In this document: piece by piece, positions 11,195-22,389 of the stretch
Layout of the letters: the number at the start of each line of letters is the position of its first letter
Position numbering within the stretch: the stretch's first letter is position 1
NCBI GenBank assembly: GCA_036365145.1
Contig: JAEOAD010000015.1
Location: 40,583,001-40,647,000 of the forward strand
Direction: 5' to 3'
From: Orientallactaga sibirica
Taxonomy: Eukaryota > Chordata > Mammalia > Rodentia > Dipodidae
Length of the DNA: 64,000 nucleotides
Program-made: the position numbers and the translations under genes
The notes under the pieces: generated by a model
What the model was told of the DNA's origin: nothing
Seen by the model: the letters and a program-made list of their open reading frames with translations, nothing else
Database searches by the model: none

Positions 11195-12840
11195 TTAGCT
11201 GAGTGTGGTGGCATGCATCTGTAGTCCCAGAGAGAACTTGGGAGGCTGAGGGGCCAAGGGAAGATCCTTGAGTTCATGAGTCTGAGGTCAGTCTGAGCAA
11301 CATAATAAGACCCCCCATCTCAAAAAGAAAGAAAGAGAGCTGGAGAGATGGCTTAGCAGTTAAGGCTCTTGCCTGCAGGACCCAGGTTTGATTCCCTAGT
11401 ACCCACGTAAAGCCACATGCAGTGGTCCTGCATGTCTTTCTCTCTTTTTTCTATGTCTCTCTGCTTGCAAATATATAGAAATATTTTTTAGGCCAGTTAT
11501 GGTGGCGCACGCCTTTAATCCCAGCACTTGAGAGGCCCAGGTAGGAGGATCATAGTGAGTTCAAGGCCACCCTGAGACTACATAGTGAATTCCAGGTCAG
11601 CCTGGACTAGAGTGAGACCCTACCTCAAAAACCCAAAAATAAATAAAAAAATAAAAATAGGGCTGGAGAGATGGCTCAGCAGTTAAGGTGTTTGCTTGCA
11701 AAGCCTTACAAACTGGGTTCGATTCCCTAGTACCCATGTAAAGCTAGATGCCAAGTGGCACATACATCTGGAGTTCATTTGCAGTGGCTAGAGGACCTGT
11801 TGTTCCCATACTCTCCCTTTCTCTCTCTCTCTCTTTATATATACGTACATACATATATGTACATATATGCAAATAAATAAAAATTAAAACATAAATTTTT
11901 TGGGGAGGTTGAGGTAGGGTTTCACTCTAGCTCAGGTTGACCTGGAATTCACTATGTAGTCTCAGGGTGGCCTCAAATTCACAGGGATCCTCCTACCTCT
12001 GCCTCCTGAGTGCTGGGATTAAAGGCATGTGCCTCTACACCTGCCAAAAAAAGAACATTTCTTAAGGTTAGTAGGATATTGCTCACTGGTTAAACCAACT
12101 TTCTTGTGAAGCCTACTGGCCCAGATTCAACTCCCCAGTATCTACACAAAGCCAGAGGCACAATGTGGCACATGTGTTTGGAGTAGTTTGCAGTGGTAGG
12201 AGGCATGCCAATCTCTCCCTCTCTCCTTTCCTCCTTCGTTCTCTCTTTCTCAGTAAATTAAAAAAATAATAATTTTCCAGGCCTGGTAGTGCACACCTTT
12301 AATCCCAACACTTAGGAGGCAGAGGTAGGAGAATGACTATGAGTCTGAGGCCACCCTAAGACTACATAGTGAATTTCAGGTGATTAAAAAGACAAAAAAA
12401 GGGCTGGAGAAATGGCTTAGTGGTTTAGGTTCTTGCCTGAGAATTCTCAGGACCCAGGTTTGACTCCCCAGAAACCCCATGTAAACCAGATGCACATGGT
12501 GGCACATGCATCTGGAGTTTGCAGTGGCTAGAGGCCCTGAAGTGCTCATTCCCCTTCCCTTACTCCCTTTCTCTTTCAAATAAATAAAGAAAACATATTT
12601 TTTAAAAAATCAATCAATCAATAAATATCAGGTGTGAGCATTATTTCTACTTGCTATTTCTCTCATTCTCCCTGAAACCCTTTGTTTGTTTTTTGTTTTT
12701 TCAAGGTAGAGTCTCGATCATAGCCCAGGCTAACCTGGAATTCACTATGTAGTCTTAGGGTGGCCTTGAACTCCCAGTGATCCTCCTACCTCTGCCTCCT
12801 AAATGCTGGGATTAAAGACGTGTGCCACCACACCCAGCTC
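11195..12840. repeat. SINE cluster
   Basis: Old 7SL-like monomer 11195-11330 (+), DIP-type 11337-11490 (+), B1 11491-11655 (+), DIP 11661-11885 (+), B1 11895-12045 (-), degraded DIP 12062-12262 (+), truncated B1 12277-12380 (+), DIP 12400-12605 (+) and B1 12690-12838 (-). 12841-12980 is unique. Confidence 0.8.
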
Positions 12841-12980
12841 GGCTTTAATATATGTATATTTTTAAACCCTTTCTTTGAAAGGTAAGTATGAAAATATTTG
12901 AGAATAGAACTTCTTTGGACAAAACTAGGACTAAATAATATTAAAAGCCACCCTAAGGAGCCAATTATAAACTTAATTTA

Positions 12981-14401
12981 AAAAGCAAAGAAGGGGGCTG
13001 GAGAGATGGCTTAGCAGTTAAGCGCTTGCCTGTGAAGCCTAAGGACCCTGGTTCAAGGCTTGATTCCCCAGGACCCACGTAAGCCAGATGCATGAGGTGG
13101 CACATGCATCTGGAGTTCGTTTGCAGTGGCTGGAGGCCCTGGCGTGCCCATTCTGTCTCTCTCTGTCTCTCTCCTTCCCTGCCTGTTTCTGTATCTCTCT
13201 TACAAATAAATGAATAAAAGAAATTAGGAAAAAAAAACAAAACAAACAAACAAACAAAAAAAGCAAAGAAGGGACTGGGCATGGTGGCGCATGCCTTTAA
13301 TCCCAGCACTTGGGAGGCAGAGGTAGGAGGATTGCCATGAGTTCGAGGCCACTCTGAGACTACATAGTGAATTTCAGGTCAGCCTGAGGTAGAGTGAGAC
13401 CCTACCTCAAAAAAAAAAAAAAAAAAAAAAAAAAAGCAAAGAAGGGGCTGGAGGGATGGATTAACAGTTAAGGCACTTGCCTGTAAAGCCAAAGATTGAG
13501 GTTTGATTCCCCAACACCCACATAAGCCAGATGCACAAGGTGTGCATGTGTCTGGAGTTCATTTGCAGTGGCTGGAGACCCTGGTGTGCCCAGTCTCTCT
13601 CACTATCTGTCTGTCTGTCTCTCTCTTTCCCTCTGTCTCTCTCAAATAAGTAAATGAAATATTAAAAAAAAAAAAAAAAAAGCAAAGAAGGGGGCTGGAG
13701 AGATAGCTTGACGGTTAAGGTGCCTACCTGCCAAGCCTAAGAACGCCGGTTCCAATCTCCAGATCCCACATTCAGCCAGATGCAAAAAAGTGATGCAAGG
13801 GTGCAATGCCACACTTGCCCACAAGGGGGCACACATGTCTGGAGTTTACTCACAGTAGCTGAGAGGCTGCTGGCGCAACCATTCTCTATTTCTCTAGCTC
13901 TCACAGGCATGGTGGTCAGCCTGGGCTAGGGCGAGACATAATACATACATAAATAATAATACGTAAAATAAAATAAAATAAAATAAAATAAAAATAAAAT
14001 AAAATAAAATAAAATAAAATAAAATAAAATAAAAAGAAGGGGACTGGAGAGATGGCTTAACAGTTAAGGCACTTGTCTGCAAAGCCAAAGGACCCTGGTT
14101 CAATTCCCCAGGACCCACAAGGTGGTACATGCATCTGGAGCTCGTTTGCAAGGGCTGGAGGCCCTGGTGCACCCATTCTCTTTCTCTCTGTCTGTCTCAT
14201 ATAAATAAATGAATAACTATGTTTTTTTTTTTAAAGTAGGGTCTCACTTTAGTTCAGGCTGACCTGGAATTCACTCTGTAGTCTCAGGGTGGCTTTGAAC
14301 TCACAGCAATCCTCCTACCTCTGCCTCCCGAGTGCTGGTTAGATTAAAAGCGTGCGCCACCACGCCTGGTTTTAAATATGTTTTTAAAACAAGCAAAGAA
14401 G
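12981..14401 (+). repeat. Serial SINE insertions into one AAAGCAAAGAAG target
   Basis: AAGCAAAGAAG recurs at 12983-12993, 13261-13271, 13434-13444, 13680-13690 and 14391-14401, with a decayed copy AAAAAGAAG at 14031-14039. Between successive copies lie DIP (12994-13220), B1 (13275-13432), DIP (13445-13665), a variant DIP (13691-13900) plus B1 scrap and an (AAAAT)n tract (13965-14033), then DIP (14041-14220) with an antisense B1 (14222-14370). The 3' copy continues into unique sequence (CTTTGAGACCC). The pattern is what repeated L1-machinery insertion at one preferred site, each making a new target duplication, would leave. Confidence 0.75.
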
Positions 14402-14460
14402 CTTTGAGACCCAGAGAGGGAAGGATTTGGCAAAGGTCACACAGCAGGTATAAGAAAGCA
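14395..14460 (-). repeat. MIR SINE fragment
   Basis: GAGACCCAGAGAGGGAAGGA and 'caaaggtcacacagcaggta' match the MIR 3' half, reversed ('ctgaggcccagagaggg...aaggtcacacagct'). Confidence 0.55.
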
Positions 14461-14466
14461 GAACAG

Positions 14467-14797
14467 GGGCTGGAGAGATGGCTTAGTGGTTAAGGTGTTT
14501 GATTGTAAAGCCAAAGGACCCAGGTTCGATTCCCCAGTACCCACAAAAAGCCAGATGCACAGGGCGGTGCATGCATCTGGGATTCATTTGCAGTGGCTAG
14601 AGGCCCTGGGCCACCCATTCTCTCTCTGACTGCCTCTCTCTCTCTCTCTCTCTTTCTGAAATAAATAAATTATATATAATCCCAGCACTCAAGAGGCAGA
14701 GGTAGGAGGATCGCCATGAGTTTGAGGCTATCCTGAGAATACAGAGTGAATTTCAGGTCGGCCTGGGCTAGAGAGTAAGACTCTACCTTGAAAAACC

Positions 14798-14828
<31 letters not shown>

Positions 14829-14840
14829 AAAGAAAAAGAA
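14467..14840 (+). repeat. DIP and truncated B1
   Basis: Sense DIP 14467-14680 ends in AAATAAATAA and runs directly into a 5'-truncated sense B1 (14681-14795) with a long A/GAAA tail. 14870-15145 is unique sequence with no gene seen. Confidence 0.8.
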
Positions 14841-15147
14841 AAGAAAGAAAGTAGAACAGTGGGCAAGCAAAGAGGGAGAAAAATGGTGTGTAAGTAGAGG
14901 TCAGGGTAGAGACACTGAGCTGTAGCCACAGAAAGGCAGCTAAACTGCTAAACTAGAGGACCTTCAGTTGACATTGCTCCATTTCCCATGCCCAGCAGGA
15001 CCTGGCATTTGCCTCTCTTTGGAACTGCTCCTTCTAGGTTTTTGAGTTTGCAATCGTTTCTCAGAAATGCTTGGTAAATATTGTTTACTGAGCAACCAGT
15101 TCCATAGCTGAGACAAGGGTTCCCATACAAATTTTGCCTCATCTGCC

Positions 15148-16345
15148 TTTTTTTGTTTATTTGTTTGTTTTTACGAGATAGGGTCTCACTCTGGTGACCT
15201 AGAATTTACTAGGTAGTATCAGGGTGGCATCGAACTCACAGCAATCCTCCTTACCTCTGCCTCCTGAGTGCTGGGATTAAAGGTGTGCGCAACCATACCC
15301 AGCTTCCATTATCTTTACTTTTATTTATTTGTTAAGGAGAGTATGGGCACACCAGGGCCTTTAGCTACTGAAAATGAACTTCAGATGCATGCACCATCTT
15401 GTGCATCTGGCTTACTTGGGTTCTGGGGAGACGAATCTGGGTCCTTAGGCTTTGCAGGCAAGCACCTTAACCGTTAAGCCATTTCTCCAGCCCTCCATTA
15501 TTATTTTTTATTTTTTGTTGTTTTTGTTTTGTTTTGTTTTGCTTTGCTTTTCAAGGTAGGGTCTCACTCTAGCCCAGGCTGACGGGGAACTCACTCTGTG
15601 GTTCCAGGCTGGCCTGCAACTCACAGTAATCCTTCTATCTCTTCCTCTCAAGTGCTGGGATTAAAGGTGTAAACGACCATGCCTGACCAGCAATTCTACA
15701 GACAATCGGAAAATTCCATTTCTCTTTTTTTTTTTGGTGATGTTGGGGATGGAACTCAGGGCTTCACACATGCTAGGCAAGTGCTTGGCCACCACACTAG
15801 TCTCCAGCACCTTTGATATATTTATGATGACATGTTGAGTGTTTTCACTATTCTGATTTTTTAAAAATTAAAAAAATTAATTTTTTTGAGAGAGAGAGAG
15901 AGAGAATGGGAGCACCAGGGCCTTCAGCCACTGCAAAGGAACTCCAGATTCACTTGCCACCTTGTGCATCTGGCTTACATGGGTACTGGGGAGTCAAGCC
16001 TTGAACTGGAGTCCTTAGGTTTCACAGGCAAGCTCTTAACCGCTAAGCCATCTCTCTCAGCCCCCATCATTCTGATTTTATTTTTGTTGTTTTTGTTGTT
16101 GCTTGCATTTCAAGGTAGAGTTTTGCTCCAGCCCAGGCTGACCTGGAATTCACTATGTATACTCAGGGTGGCCTTGAACTCATGGTGATCCTCTTACTTC
16201 TGTCTCCCAAGTGCTGGGATTAAAGGCATGCACCATCACGCCTGGCCCATTGTGATTTTTCACTTTATTTTTTTTGCTGGAAACCTAGGGTCTCTCAAAC
16301 ATACTAAGCATGCATTTTATTCTGAGCTACTCCCTCAACCCTAAT
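15148..16345 (-). repeat. Antisense SINE cluster
   Basis: B1 15160-15303, DIP 15306-15494, B1 15515-15688, ID 15738-15812 (GGAACTCAGGGCTTCACACA), DIP 15870-16063, B1 16080-16248 and ID 16270-16343, all antisense. Confidence 0.8.
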
Positions 16346-17235
16346 CAATGAACTGAAGCTCAAGGAGGGTAAATAATATGCCTAAAATTATCCAGGTAGG
16401 GTATAATAGAACGGGAATTGCAACTCAGATTCTATCTGAATGTGAGGATTGTGATTTCAGATTAGCATTATTCTATGGGCTTTAGATGGTAAAATGAAAG
16501 CCCATGGATAGGAGTTTCAGCAAGTAATGGTCCTAGTGGCCAGCCCTGAGAGGTGGTGAGTCCCATTCAGGGTAGTGTGCAATAGGAACTGACAGGTTCT
16601 TCTGGGGGTGGGGAAATGAACTGATACTTCTTTTGGGAAGTCAGTATTGGAGATAACTGGGCTGGTTGAAGATAATTAGGTTGGCATGGAGTACAGAGTG
16701 GTCCTGAGCAGGTCCTTATTGTGGTCAGAGGCTGTGACAACTATTCCTGGAAATGGTGTATGTGTGTTGGCAAGAGGCTGAAAATGAGGCTTTTTCACTC
16801 TCTGGAATAATCTGGTTCCCCTTACCAGGTGGAGCTGGTTGACAGGTCTTAGCCCGGGGCTGTGGAGCTTTCCTATTGGGACAGTATCATGATGTGTTGG
16901 CATTAGATTCACTACTTTGAGGTTCCCAGGAACTTTGCACAACTGCCTCTATTAACTGATCCAGAGAAGGCAGGAGGATTTCAGATATACTCCTAACTCC
17001 TGCCCAAGGTTGGGTCATCCAAAGAGGCTGAGAGGTCCAGGAAGTCACTGGCTCACAAGGATCAGGGCTAGAGGCAGCTCCAGGGTCATCTCATCCAGAT
17101 CCCTAATTGTAAGAACGGGGGAGGGAGTATGACATCCACAGAGGAAATAGGACCAAAGGTCACATAGCAGCCACCACTGTCCCTCAATGTGTGCCAAGAT
17201 TTCAAGACATCTTGAGTCAGTCCTGGCCCTTGTTT
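16346..17235. other. Unique intergenic DNA, possible old MIR pieces
   Basis: 16345-16400 ('actgaagctcaaggagggta') resembles a reversed MIR, and 17140-17170 ('ggtcacatagcag') has a MIR-like end. No exon or gene is recognised. Confidence 0.4.
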
Positions 17236-17676
17236 GTTTATTTATTTGTTTTTTGCATTTTATTTATGAGGTAGGGTCTCATTTTAGCTCAGGCTGACCT
17301 GGAACTTACTCTGTAGCCCCAGGCTGGCCTCCAACTCACAATGGATACTCTTACCTCTGCCTCTTCAGTGTCGGTATTTAAGGCATGGGATGCCACCACG
17401 CCCAGTTTGAGACAGCCTCACTATGTACTCCTGGCTAGCCTAAAACTCATAGTCTCTCAAATATTGAGATTAGAAGTGTGCACCACCAAGTCCAGTGCAT
17501 AGGTAGCTTTTAAGATACACCTTAAAAAAAAAAAAGTCAAGCCGGGCGTGGTGGCGCACGCCTTTAATCCCAGCACTCGGGAGGCAGAGGTAGGAGGATT
17601 GCCGAGAGTTCGAGGCCACCCTGAGAATACATAGTTAATTCCAGGTCAGCCTGGATCAGAGTGAGACCCTACCCTA

Positions 17677-17716
<40 letters not shown>
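17236..17716. repeat. Antisense old B1s, then a young sense B1
   Basis: Antisense B1 17262-17406 with a partial copy to 17497. The sense B1 17539-17706 (start GCCGGGCGTGGTGGCGCACG) is flanked by AAAAAGTCA on both sides as its target duplication, with a 38-base A tail. Confidence 0.8.
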
Positions 17717-17719
<3 letters not shown>

Positions 17720-17736
17720 AATTCTCTTTTTTTTAA

Positions 17737-17791
17737 AGAGATGGGTCTCACTATGTTGCCCAGGCTGGAATGCAGTGGCTATTCATAGGTG
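17737..17791 (-). pseudogene. RN7SL: 7SL RNA (SRP RNA) 3'-end retropseudogene, copy 1
   Basis: On the minus strand this reads 'cacctatgaatagccactgc', 'attccagcctgggcaacata' and 'gtgagacccatctctt', followed by an A run: the 3' end of 7SL RNA. This segment includes S-domain-proximal sequence absent from B1 SINEs, so it is not a B1. It is interrupted at 17791 by later SINE insertion; the continuation (ATTCCACTACT) reappears near 18023. Confidence 0.8.
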
Positions 17792-19372
17792 AAATCAAAA
17801 AAAAAAAAAGAGATGGCTTAAAAGGTGTATGCCAATTTCATTTTTCCGATTCTAAAGAGATGTCTGGGTCATTTTGCAGTGGCTAGAGGCCCTGGGTACG
17901 CTATTCCCAGGTCTCTGTCTCAAATAAATAAATAAATAAAATCTTTTAAAAAAATCAAGAAGTAACCTGCAACCACTGCACCGTCTCGTTGCTTCACCCC
18001 ACCAGGAGCAGCTTTTAGAGGCATTCCACTACTGGAAACATGACAGGCCTGAGCAGGTTTTTTTTGTTTTTTTTTTTTGTTGTTGTTGTTTTGTTTTTTC
18101 CAACCTTCTCCCCAAACAAGACCAAGTGATCATTTGCTTTTGAGTTTGGAGGCAACCCTAAGAGTGTATAGTGTAATTCTAGGTCAGCCTGAGCTAGAGT
18201 AAGTGACCTTAACCAAAAAAAAAAAAAAAAAAAAAGAAAGAAAGAAAGAAAAGGAAGGAAGGAAGGAAGGAAGGTGCTGCGAAGGAAACAAGAAAAAGGT
18301 GGTATCAGAGGCTGGAATGACCTGGGAAGGTGCATGCATGCCTTTAACCCTAATCCTGTGGGGAGTAGAGACCAGACAATTACTGGGGCTCAGTGGTCAG
18401 TCAGTCTGACTAAGAAAACAGCAGCTCTAGGTTGAGGAGAGACTCATTTTAAGGAAACAAGTGGAAGAGCAATGGTGGAGGACATCCTATTATTCTTCTT
18501 GGCCTCTGCAGGCATGTGCACAGAGTGCAAATCTGCACATTACATGCATACACTATATACAATACCCACACCACACTATGCCCTCTCTACACCTGTGCAG
18601 AAAAACAAAAAGGTGCCATCAATTATACTCTATCACTCTGACATAAATATCTTATGATATAGCACTCACTGATTGTTGTAACATTTTTAAATCCTTGGTC
18701 TCACTATGTTGCCCAGGCTGGAATGCAGTGGCTATTCATAGGTGCGATTCCACTACTGATTAGCACGAAAGGTTTTTTTTTGTTTTTTTTTTTTGTTGTT
18801 GTTGTTTTGTTTTTTCCAGGTAGGTTCTTGCTTTGAGTTTGAGGCAACCCTAAGAGTGTATAGTGTATTCCAGGTCAGCCTGAGCTAGAGTGCGACCTTA
18901 AAAAAAAAAAAAAAAAAAGAAAGAAAGAAAGGAAGGAAGGAAGGAAGGAAGGAAGGAAGGAAGGAAAAAGAAAAGGTGGTATCAGAGGCTGGGGAAATGA
19001 CCTGGAAGGCATGCATGCCTTTAACCCTAATCCTGTGGGGAGTAGAGACCAGACAATTACTGGGGCTCAGTGGTCAGTCAGTCTGACTAAGAAAACAGCA
19101 GCTCTAGGTTGAGTGAGAGACTCATTTTAAGGAAACAAGTGGAAGAGCAATGGTGGAGGACATCCGACATTCTTCTCTGGCCTCTGCAGGCATGTGCACA
19201 GGAGTGCAAATCTGCACATTACACATGCATACACTATATACACACCACACCACACTATGCCTTCTACACCTGTGCAGAAAACAAAAAGGTGCCATCAATT
19301 ACACTCTATCACTCTGACATAAATATCTTATGATATAGCACTCACTGATTGTTAACATTTTTAAATCCTTGG
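17746..19372. repeat. Tandem duplication, units 17746-18698 and 18699-19372
   Basis: Unit 2 repeats unit 1 in order: 7SL fragment, T-rich block (TTGTTGTTGTTGTTTTG), B1-derived segment, GGAA/GAAA tract, then a B4-family segment ending 'aacatttttaaatccttgg'. The junction reads ATCCTTGG|TCTCACTATG; both original breakpoints carry GG (ATGGG|TCTCAC and CCTTGG|TAGTTT), a 2-bp microhomology. Unit 1 is longer (953 against 674 bp), mainly because of a DIP-type SINE at about 17800-17960 inside its 7SL fragment, inserted after the duplication. Confidence 0.85.
18697..18768 (-). pseudogene. RN7SL: 7SL RNA 3'-end retropseudogene, copy 2
   Basis: Minus strand: CGTGCTAATCAGTAGTGGAA, TCGCACCTATGAATAGCCAC, then TGCATTCCAGCCTGGGCAAC and ATAGTGAGACC. 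This is a near-perfect match to the last 70-odd bases of 7SL before its terminal GTCTC. It is uninterrupted here, so it shows the ancestral arrangement of the tandem duplication. Confidence 0.85.
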
Positions 19373-19377
19373 TAGTT

Positions 19378-19429
<52 letters not shown>

Positions 19430-20290
19430 TTTCGAGGTAGGGTCTCGGTCTAGCCCAGGCTGACCTGGAATTCACTATGTAGTCCCAGAGTGGCCTCGAA
19501 CTCACGGCAATCCTCCTACCTCTGCCTCCCAAGTGCTGGGATTAAAGGTGTGCACCACTATGCCCAGCTCTTGGTAGTTTCTTATGATAAAAATTAGATC
19601 TCATTTAAAAATATTTTATTTATTTTAAAGAGAAAGAGAGAGGGCTGGAAGGATGGCTTAAAGGTTTAGGCACTTGCCTGCAAAGCCAAAGGATCCAGGT
19701 TCAATTCCCCAGGTCCCATATAAGCCAGATGCACAAGGTGGTGCATGCGTCTGGAGTTTGTTTGCAGTGGTTGGAGGTCCTGGTGCACCCATTCTCTCTC
19801 TCTCTCTCTGCTTCTTTATCTTTCTCTCTCTCTCAAATAAATAAATAAAAATAAAAATATTTTAATAAAAAATTGAAGCCGGGTATGGTGCCACACGCCT
19901 TCAGTCCCAGCACTTGGGAGGCAGAGGTAGGAGGATCACCTTGAGTTCAAAGCCACCCTGAGACTACATAATGAATTCCAGGTCAGCCTGACCAAGAGTG
20001 AAACCCTACCTTGAAAAAAAAAATTGAAAGAGAAAGAGAAAAAAAGAGGGCAAGAGAGAGAGGATGGGCATGCTGGAGCCTCTAACCACAGTGCAAAGGA
20101 GCTCCAGATGCATGTGCCACCTTGTGCATCCAGCTTATGTGGGGAATCAAACCTGGGTCCTTTCTCTGTCTCTCAAATAAATGAATAAACACAATATTTT
20201 TTTAATTATTGTTTTTTATTGACTTTTATACTTACATACAAAAAAACCCACCTGATATTTCCCTCCCCTCCCCCCATTCCACTTTAGAAC
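19378..20290. repeat. (TTTC)n and SINE cluster with an L1 scrap
   Basis: (TTTC)n 19378-19430 is the tail of the antisense B1 19431-19569; DIP 19641-19860 (+); B1 19876-20025 (+); truncated antisense DIP 20026-20165. 20205-20290 is an L1 3'-end scrap (TATTTCCCTCCCCTCCCCCC) also seen at 61124-61240. Confidence 0.75.
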
Positions 20291-20296
20291 TCCAGT

Positions 20297-20305
20297 TTCC
20301 ATACA

Positions 20306-20340
<35 letters not shown>

Positions 20341-20770
20341 GTTTGTGAGGTAGGGTCTCACTCTGGTGTCCAGGCTGACCTGAAATTCACTATGTAGTCT
20401 CAGGGTGGCCTTGAACTCTTGGCGATCCTCCTACCTCTGCCTCCCGAGTGCTGGGGTTAAAGGCGTGCGCCACCACGCCCGGCACCATACAATATTTTTT
20501 TAAAAAAAAGAAAAAAAAATGGAGAAATAGCCAGGTGGCACATGCTTTTAATCCCAGTACCTGGAGGCAGAGGTAGAAAGATTGCCATGAGTTCGAGGCC
20601 ACCCTGAGACTACATAGTGAATTTCAGATCAGTCTGGGCTAGAGTGAAAAACCAAGAAGAAGAAAAAAAGAGAGAGTGAGATAGAGATAGGAGGATCACT
20701 GTGAGTTTGAGGCCAGCCTGAGACTATATAGTGAATTCCAGGTCAGCCTGGGCTAGAGGGAAAACCTACC
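20297..20770. repeat. B1 elements; the first with a clear target duplication
   Basis: Antisense B1 about 20320-20483 is flanked by CCATACAATATTTTTTT (20297-20313 and again from 20485). Sense B1s follow at 20528-20650 and 20690-20770. Confidence 0.8.
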
Positions 20771-20774
20771 TTTG

Positions 20775-21168
20775 GTGAAAAAGAAATGGCACAATGCAGG
20801 CCTGGCCCTAGCCAGACTGCATGGCAGAGAAACCAGGGAAGTGGCTTCTGTGAACATGGCGTTCTGCTCAGGCCTGGCGTAACAACAGCTACAGTCCCAT
20901 GCTTGCGAGAAACCTGGTACAAGATGATCTGTCTGGAGACAGGCTGTCATTGGTCACAAAAAGGGGACCACCCCATACAATGATTGGCCAGCTAAGCCTC
21001 TTAAAACTCCGTATACTTCCTCAATAAAGTTTTGTGAGTTTGTGGCAGCTCGCCCTCTGCTGCTTCCACCCAACTCCTGGAGTCTGTGTCGTGACTCCAT
21101 GCCTCTCACCCCCAACCCAGCAGAGACCCTGCCGTCCCTCCTGGGCTGGCCCTAGGGGGGACCCCAAC
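20775..21168 (+). mobile_element. Probable solo LTR of an endogenous retrovirus
   Basis: A single non-SINE block of about 390 bp has an LTR layout: two reversed CCAAT motifs (ATTGG at 20949-20953 and 20983-20987), TTAAAA near 21001, the poly(A) signal AATAAA at 21023-21028, a GTTTGTGGCAGCTCG stretch, and an end near GGGACCCCAACA. No gag, pol or env sequence adjoins it, so it looks like a solo LTR. The family is not identified, and the ends and any target duplication are approximate. Confidence 0.6.
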
Positions 21169-21339
21169 AACCACCCTGGCCTTTTTCCCCCAGTTTTTTA
21201 AGCCTATTAGAGCTGGATTTCTGTTATATGCAAGTGAAAAAGTCCTATGGTTTTGTTGCGTCTGATTTATTATGGAATCATAGTTTCTGAAGCCTTCAGG
21301 ATCTTCACCATCCTTTAATCCATGTTTTTTTCCCCCTAA

Positions 21340-22388
21340 TTTATTTATTTGCAAGGAGAGGGAGAGAGAAAGAGAGAGATTGGGTGTGTCAAGGCCTCCA
21401 ATCACTGCAAACAAATTACAGATGCATGTACCACTTTGTGCATCTAGCTTTATATGAGTCCTGGGGAATTGAATCTGGGTTGTTAGCCTTTACAGGGAAG
21501 CACTTTAGCCATCAAGCCATCTCTCCAACCTCATATCTATGATATATATATAAATCTGTATACTTTTTTTTCCAGGTAAAGTTTCACTCTAGTACAGGCT
21601 GACCTGGAATTCACTATGTAGTCTCAGGGTGACCTTGAACTCAGGGCGATCCTCCTACCTCTGCTTCCAGAGTGCTGGGATTAAAGGCGTGTGCCACCAT
21701 GCCAGGCTAAAAGCTGAAAGCTTTTTTTTTTAAAAAAGAGACAGCTGGCGTGGTGGTGCTCGCCTTTAGTCCCAGCTCTTGGGATGCAGAGGTAGGAGGA
21801 TCACAGTAAGTTCAAGGTCACCCTGAGACTACATAGTGAATTCCAGGTCAGCCTGAGCTAGAGTGAGACCCTACCTCAAAAAAAAAAAAAAAAGCTTTCA
21901 GTTTTTTCAGTTGGACATACTTTCATTAGTTCTATTTTTAAATTCCTTTTAAATTTATTTTTTTTTTTTTACTTTCAGAGAGGGAAAGAGGCAGAGCGAG
22001 AGAAAGAGAGAGAGAATGGGCGCACTAGGGCTTCCAGCCACTGCAAATGAATTCCAGATGCATGTGCCACCTTGTGCATCTGGGTTACATGGGTCCTGGG
22101 GAATTGAACCGAGGTCTTTTGGCTTTGCAGGCAAGTGCCTTAACTGCTAAGCCATCTCCCCAGCCCCCAACCTTTTTAAAAATTTTATTTTATTTATTTG
22201 CAAGTATATAAAGAGGAGACAGACAGAGGGAGAATGGGTGTACCAGGGCCTCTAGCCACTGCAAATGAATTCCAGATGCATGCACCTCTTTGTGTATCTG
22301 GCTTACATGGGTACTGGGAAATTGAACCTGGGTCCTTTGGCTTCGCAAACAAGTGCCTTAACCACTAAGCCATCTCCCCAGCCCCTAT
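21340..22388. repeat. SINE cluster
   Basis: DIP 21340-21530 (-), B1 21565-21708 (-), B1 21740-21893 (+), DIP 21955-22167 (-), DIP 22180-22385 (-). Confidence 0.8.
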
Positions 22389-22389
22389 T

